This document shows positions 36,236-40,165 of a stretch of DNA of 40,165 bases, piece after piece. The translations under genes were made by a program, and so were the position numbers. The notes below the pieces were generated by a model, which made no database searches, had not been told where the DNA came from, and saw nothing but the letters and a program-made list of their open reading frames with translations. The DNA is from JAHCIE01 sp034431435 (GTDB lineage: Bacteria > Chloroflexota > Anaerolineae > Epilineales > JAHCIE01): contig DAOUDG010000087.1 in assembly GCA_034431435.1 (NCBI GenBank), positions 1-40,165 on the forward strand, read 5' to 3'. The first letter of the stretch is position 1; every line of letters begins with the position of its first letter.

Positions 36236-37885
36236 ATGCGCGGCCTGATGATGGACTACCCCCTGACCCTGTCAGTGTTCCTGGCGCGCGCCGAGAAGCT
36301 GTTCCCCGCCCGCGAGGTCGTCACCCGCACCAGCGACGGCGTGCATCGCACCACCTATGCCGACATCGCCCGGCGTACCCGCCAGCTCGCCAGCGCGCTG
36401 GAACGGCACGGTGTAGCGCCGGGGGAGCGCGTCGCATCCTTTGCCTGGAACACATTCCGCCACCTGGAACTGTATTTCGCCGTGCCTTGCTCGGGCCGTG
36501 TTCTTCATACCCTGAACATCCGCCTGTTCCCGGATCAGGTCATCTATATCGTCAACCACGCCGAAGACCAGGTCATCTTTGTCGACGACAATCTCGTGCC
36601 GGTGTTGGAGACGATGAAGGACCACTTCGCGACGGTCAAGCTGTACGTGGTCATGGGGGATGGCCCCCTTCCGGAAACAAGCCTCGCGCCTGTGATTCGC
36701 TACGAAGACTTCCTCGCCCAGGGTGACCCCAACTACGCCTGGCCCGCGCTGGACGAGGACGAGGCGGCCATGATGTGCTACACTTCGGGCACGACCGGCC
36801 ATCCCAAGGGGGTGCTGTACACGCATCGCGCCCTGTTCCTGCACAGCCTGACGCAGGCCGCCGCCGACGTCTGCGGCCTGTCGGAGCGCGACACGGTCTT
36901 GCCCGTCGTGCCGATGTTTCACGCCAACTCGTGGGGCTTCCCGTTCACCTCGACTCTCGTCGGGGCCAAGCAGGTCTTCCCCGGCCCGTTCATGACCCCC
37001 CAGGCGGTGCTGGACCTGATGCAGCAGGAGAAGGTGACTGTGGCGGCGGGCGTGCCGACCATCTGGATTGGCGCGGCCCCGCTGATTGCCCAGGGCAGCT
37101 ACGACCTGTCCAGCATTCGCGATATCTACGTCGGGGGATCAGCCGTGCCCGCCAGCCTGTTGGAGGCCTACGACCGCCTGGGGCTGCGCATCGTGCAGGC
37201 CTGGGGCATGACGGAAACCACGCCCATCGGCTCGGTCTCCCAGGTCAAGAGCAGCCTGGCTGGTCTCCCGGCCGATCAGGTACTCAGGACGCGCGCCAAG
37301 CAGGGCCTCCCGTCGCTGGTGGTCGAGGCCCGTGTCGCCAACGAGGTAGGCGAGGAAGTACCGTGGGACGGCGCGACGATGGGCGAGTTGCAAGTGCGCG
37401 GGCCGTGGGTGATCAGTGGCTACTACAACGATGCCCGCAGCCCCGCCTCATTCCAGGACGGCTGGTTCCGCACCGGCGACGTGGCGGTCATTGACGCGGA
37501 GGGCTACATCCAACTCGTTGACCGCACGAAGGATCTGGTGAAGAGCGGCGGCGAGTGGATCTCCACCGTTGAGCTGGAGAACGCCCTGATGGCCTACCCC
37601 AAGGTGCTGGAGGCGGCGGTCATCGCCGTACCCCACGCCCGCTGGCAGGAGCGGCCGCTCGCCTGCGTGGTCCTGAAGCCAGGCGAGACGGCCACGCGCG
37701 AGGAAGTCCTCGACTTCCTGCGGCCGCGCTTCGCCAGCTGGTGGCTGCCGGATGACGTAGTCTTCGTGCCCGCCATCCCCAAGACCAGCGTGGGCAAGTT
37801 CGACAAGAAGGTGTTGCGCGGCGAGTACCAGGCCTACACGCTGCCCGATCACGGCGCGCACGCCTCGACGCCCGACGCTGATTGA
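36236..37885 (+). CDS. fatty-acyl-CoA synthetase (AMP-binding, long/medium chain)
   Basis: A 549-aa ANL-superfamily enzyme that activates fatty acids with ATP and CoA. Motif A1 CYTSGTTGHPKGVLYTHR (about 181-198), VPMFHANSWGFPF, AWGMTET (the Glu contacts AMP), GWFRTGDVA (about 411), the hinge region VDRTKDLVKSGGEWIS and the late KTSVGKFDKK lysine motif are all present, matching the DmdB/ttLC-FACS-like subgroup. ATG 36236 has GGAGG 6 nt upstream. Ten extra residues at the end look disordered. It is a monocistronic gene between two promoters. Chain-length specificity is not visible. Confidence 0.94.
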   Translation: MRGLMMDYPLTLSVFLARAEKLFPAREVVTRTSDGVHRTTYADIARRTRQLASALERHGVAPGERVASFAWNTFRHLELYFAVPCSGRVLHTLNIRLFPDQVIYIVNHAEDQVIFVDDNLVPVLETMKDHFATVKLYVVMGDGPLPETSLAPVIRYEDFLAQGDPNYAWPALDEDEAAMMCYTSGTTGHPKGVLYTHRALFLHSLTQAAADVCGLSERDTVLPVVPMFHANSWGFPFTSTLVGAKQVFPGPFMTPQAVLDLMQQEKVTVAAGVPTIWIGAAPLIAQGSYDLSSIRDIYVGGSAVPASLLEAYDRLGLRIVQAWGMTETTPIGSVSQVKSSLAGLPADQVLRTRAKQGLPSLVVEARVANEVGEEVPWDGATMGELQVRGPWVISGYYNDARSPASFQDGWFRTGDVAVIDAEGYIQLVDRTKDLVKSGGEWISTVELENALMAYPKVLEAAVIAVPHARWQERPLACVVLKPGETATREEVLDFLRPRFASWWLPDDVVFVPAIPKTSVGKFDKKVLRGEYQAYTLPDHGAHASTPDAD

Positions 37886-37901
37886 GACGCAACGGCGTGC
37901 G

Positions 37902-37930
37902 TTGACCGTGGGTTCTCGCGGCTCTATAAT
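37902..37930 (+). promoter_or_regulatory. strong promoter of the 38030 secreted-protein gene
   Basis: TTGACC (37902-37907), a 17-nt spacer and a perfect TATAAT (37925-37930). The leader is about 93 nt with TAGGAGG before the ATG. Confidence 0.8.
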
Positions 37931-38029
37931 AGGGTCGTTCGTCCAGTCTTGCCGCGCGGCGCCGTCCTCCTTCGCCGTCGGCCTGCTTTGTGCAGCCACT
38001 CCCCGACCCTTGCGGTAGGAGGCTTCCTC

Positions 38030-39820
38030 ATGCGCCATCGCGCCCTGCGCGCTGCCTTGCTGGCTGTCTTGCTGGCGTGTCTTGCTGGCGGCCACGCCTT
38101 TGCCAACCCTCCATCACCCACTGGCCCCATTCCCTACCGCCCGGGGCAAGGCAGCCCTGTCACCCTTCAGCCGTCGCTCCCGGATGTGCCGCGCGCCCCG
38201 CGCCCGGCTGGCGGCAAGCGAGGTAGTCCGCGCCTCGCCCAGGAGACCGTCGTCGCCTTCACGGCGCTTCCGCCTGTGGTCGATGCCGGGCGTCCGGTCA
38301 CCTTCGCCATCACCACGACCAACGCCTCGGCCTTGTCCCAGTCCTACCGTCTTTACGTACCGCTGCCGCTGAATCTCAACGTGGTTCCTGGTAGTGTTGT
38401 TGGCGGAGCCTACAGCCCAGACAAACGCGCCGTCCACGCCGACTTCAGCTTGCCAGGCGCGGGCGACGCATTGTCCTTTCTGGATAGTCTGGCAGGGCAG
38501 ACTCCCTCGCTGCCCTTCATTGACCTGCCAGCCGTGACGGGCGTCATGCCGTTACCCCAGGGAACTGAGGGCGATGAGGTGGGTATCAACATCGGCCTGG
38601 CCTCCAACGTGCCCGCGTTCGATTACCTGGGCCAGAGCTACCGCACCTTTGGCCTGGTCAGCAATGGCTACGTCGTACCGGGCGGGGTGACGCAGGCGGA
38701 CATCACCTACCTGAACCGGCCGCTCCCCGATGTGCAGCCCCCCACTCCCACCCTGGCTCCCTTGTGGACTGACCTCGATCTGGGCGCTGGGGGCACGGGT
38801 CACGGCGAGTGGTACGCAGACGTGCTGACGGGCGGCATATTTGGCGTCAATCACGCTCTGGTCATCCAGTGGAAGGCAGCTCAGGTCTACGGGCGGCCGG
38901 ATAGCCGCTACGATTTTGAGGTGATTCTGGAACTGGAAACCGGCGGCGTGCATTTCGTGTACGAGCGCGTCGACGCACCCCTCGACGCTGTCACGGTCGG
39001 CGCTGAAAGCCCCGACGGGCGAGCGGGAACGTCGTGGTACTTCAACGGTGAGCCGGTGGGTTATCTCCCCCGCGCGGGTCAGACGCTACGTTTGCTGGCA
39101 CAGCCAGGGGGCGGCGGGCAGAACAGCTTCGTGGTGCGCTTCCAGGCGCGCCCGATGGCGGGCGGGATGTTCCCCGTGGTTGCCAGCCTCGTCCGGGTAG
39201 GTGACGGCGCGAGGACCGACGCCAGCGTGGTCGTGACGGCCATTCCCCCCGCGCCGGTCGACGTGACGGTCGTTGGCAGCGAGGACCTGTCGGGGTACGC
39301 GCGCCCGCTGCTACCCAAAGACGTGGTGCGACCTGACCTGATCTATGCGGGCCTGGATGTGCCCCGCGAGCTTGCCTACTACGGGCTGTTTCAGTTGCCG
39401 AGCGTCGCGTTGCCAGACGGCGCGACGGTCACGGGCATCAGCCTGGCGATGACGGGGGCGGATACCACGTACCTGGACCCGCGCAGCGGCGCATCGTGGT
39501 CATTGAGCTTGCTGGAGCCGTCGGTAGGGGATGGCCTGTGGACAATGAGCTGGTACGAGGCTGCCACCGCGCCCGTGGCGGTGCGGCTGCGGCCAGGTAT
39601 CACCGATGCCGAGGTAGGCGTGGATGTCGTGAATCACTTCGACGTGGCCCAGGTCGATCTGGCGCGCTTCGCCGCCGCGCTCCAGCGGCCGCTGAGCTTC
39701 CGAGTCGACGGCGAAGCCGCGTCGCCGTGGCGGGGTATCTTCGGTTGGGATGGTGGGGCAGGTGGTCACCCGCCGCGCCTCCACGTGCGCTACATCCCGC
39801 CCGTGGTGGAACTGCCGTAG
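38030..39820 (+). CDS. secreted beta-rich protein with DNRLRE/CBM96-like C-terminal domain
   Basis: A 596-aa exported protein. Signal peptide (ALRAALLAVLLACLAGGHAFA); a Pro/Arg-rich spacer (about 27-70); an Ig-like segment opening VVDAGRPVTFAITTTN (about 80-150); and a central beta domain (about 155-390) with APLWTDLDLG and ILELETGGVHFVYERV, which recalls nidogen-like extracellular modules. The C-terminal region (about 405-596) has GLFQLPSVALPDGATVTGI, LLEPSVGDGLWTM, VGVDVVNHFDVAQVD, FGWDGGAGG and PRLHVRY, paralleling the end of the 31239 gene. ATG 38030 has TAGGAGG 7 nt upstream. It is probably a surface protein; the ligand is unknown. Confidence 0.8.
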   Translation: MRHRALRAALLAVLLACLAGGHAFANPPSPTGPIPYRPGQGSPVTLQPSLPDVPRAPRPAGGKRGSPRLAQETVVAFTALPPVVDAGRPVTFAITTTNASALSQSYRLYVPLPLNLNVVPGSVVGGAYSPDKRAVHADFSLPGAGDALSFLDSLAGQTPSLPFIDLPAVTGVMPLPQGTEGDEVGINIGLASNVPAFDYLGQSYRTFGLVSNGYVVPGGVTQADITYLNRPLPDVQPPTPTLAPLWTDLDLGAGGTGHGEWYADVLTGGIFGVNHALVIQWKAAQVYGRPDSRYDFEVILELETGGVHFVYERVDAPLDAVTVGAESPDGRAGTSWYFNGEPVGYLPRAGQTLRLLAQPGGGGQNSFVVRFQARPMAGGMFPVVASLVRVGDGARTDASVVVTAIPPAPVDVTVVGSEDLSGYARPLLPKDVVRPDLIYAGLDVPRELAYYGLFQLPSVALPDGATVTGISLAMTGADTTYLDPRSGASWSLSLLEPSVGDGLWTMSWYEAATAPVAVRLRPGITDAEVGVDVVNHFDVAQVDLARFAAALQRPLSFRVDGEAASPWRGIFGWDGGAGGHPPRLHVRYIPPVVELP

Positions 39821-39908
39821 CGCGACGACGGCGCGGCGGCGGAGGGCACGCTGCCCCCGGCCAGACAGAGGCAGGCCGCCATGTTGTCGGGTAGATAGGG
39901 GATGTTAC
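39821..39908 (+). other. short intergenic gap
   Basis: 88 nt of GC-rich DNA with no hairpin ending in a T-tract and no clear promoter boxes. Confidence 0.3.
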
Positions 39909-40163
39909 ATGCGAGACACCTGGCGCGCCTGGGCGCTTGGGGCGGCGCTGGGGCTGGCGGTGGCCGCGTGTGCGGGCGGGGCAAACATGGCCTCGCCCGC
40001 GGCCTCCCAGGCTGAACCAGCCCTCGCGCCCGTGTCCCTGGCCGTGGAACCGAGGCTGTGGTCCACCGCGCCGCTACCGACGGCTGAGGCCGCGCGGGTG
40101 TTCGTCTGGCCCGCCAACGGGAAGCCGAGTCTCATCTTCGTGTATGACGATGCTGTCACCTGA
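39909..40163 (+). CDS. short predicted lipoprotein (possibly truncated)
   Basis: An 84-aa product with a signal peptide and lipobox VAAC, then an Ala/Pro/Ser-rich spacer and the segment ARVFVWPANGKPSLIFVYDD, stopping at a TGA two bases before the window ends. GGGGA lies 6 nt before ATG 39909. 'GKPSLIFVY' looks like the first strand of a thioredoxin-type or similar domain, so the stop may mark a truncated gene, a frameshift, or a real short lipoprotein. The sequence to the right is needed to tell. Confidence 0.55.
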   Translation: MRDTWRAWALGAALGLAVAACAGGANMASPAASQAEPALAPVSLAVEPRLWSTAPLPTAEAARVFVWPANGKPSLIFVYDDAVT

Positions 40164-40165
40164 CA

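Overview
The window is GC-rich DNA (third codon positions are almost all G or C) from a bacterium that is most likely a member of Chloroflexota. The grounds are the many secreted proteins with Thr/Pro/Ala 'TPTPTATAT' linkers and PA14, PD40 or Ig-like modules, a YLPL-type hydrophobic motif in several of them, an acidic-tailed RNA polymerase beta' subunit with a long coiled-coil insertion, and an S1 gene followed by a zinc-ribbon/cold-shock fusion. This is inferred from gene content; no 16S rRNA gene is present. No tRNA, rRNA, CRISPR array or insertion sequence was seen.

Layout. 1-186: tail of an unidentified gene. 295-4197 (minus): Lon protease and FolC. 4261-5235 (plus): an MscS-type channel. 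5255-11291 (plus): an envelope cluster of an Ig-like lipoprotein, a double-domain GT2 glycosyltransferase, a PA14 protein and a PD40 beta-propeller protein, ended by a 21-bp terminator stem. 11382-18359 (minus): the information-processing block, rpoC with a roughly 620-nt structured leader and no rpoB beside it, then ribosomal protein S1 and a zinc-ribbon/cold-shock protein. 18443-23623 (minus): a seven-gene operon, PpiC-type foldase lipoprotein, MBL-fold hydrolase, three small HExxH proteins, an M16 peptidase and a TalC-type transaldolase. 23659-25100 (plus): a glycoside-hydrolase-like lipoprotein. 25102-28329 (minus): two adjacent subtilisin-fold proteins that have both lost the catalytic His and Ser. 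28599-31173 (minus): a small tail-anchored protein, MurJ flippase and an HldE2-type nucleotidyltransferase. 31239-36086 (minus): a secreted repeat protein, an HldE1-type sugar kinase and a GT9 glycosyltransferase. 36106-40163 (plus): an acyl-CoA synthetase, a secreted protein sharing a C-terminal domain with the 31239 gene, and a short lipoprotein.

How they work together. Much of the window concerns the cell envelope: lipid II export (MurJ), nucleotide-activated heptose synthesis and transfer (HldE1, HldE2, GT9), polysaccharide glycosyltransferases, extracellular folding and proteolysis (PpiC foldase, zincins, M16), and secreted adhesion or binding proteins. Regulation is unusually readable. 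About a dozen promoters fit TTGNNN-N16-18-TANNNT, most with 17-bp spacers. Three of them (folC, the Ig lipoprotein, GT9) place the -10 box 7-8 nt from the ATG with no Shine-Dalgarno, which predicts leaderless mRNAs. The main candidates for new biology are the pseudo-subtilase pair, the long rpoC leader with isolated rpoC, the leaderless promoter set and the zincin-rich operon.
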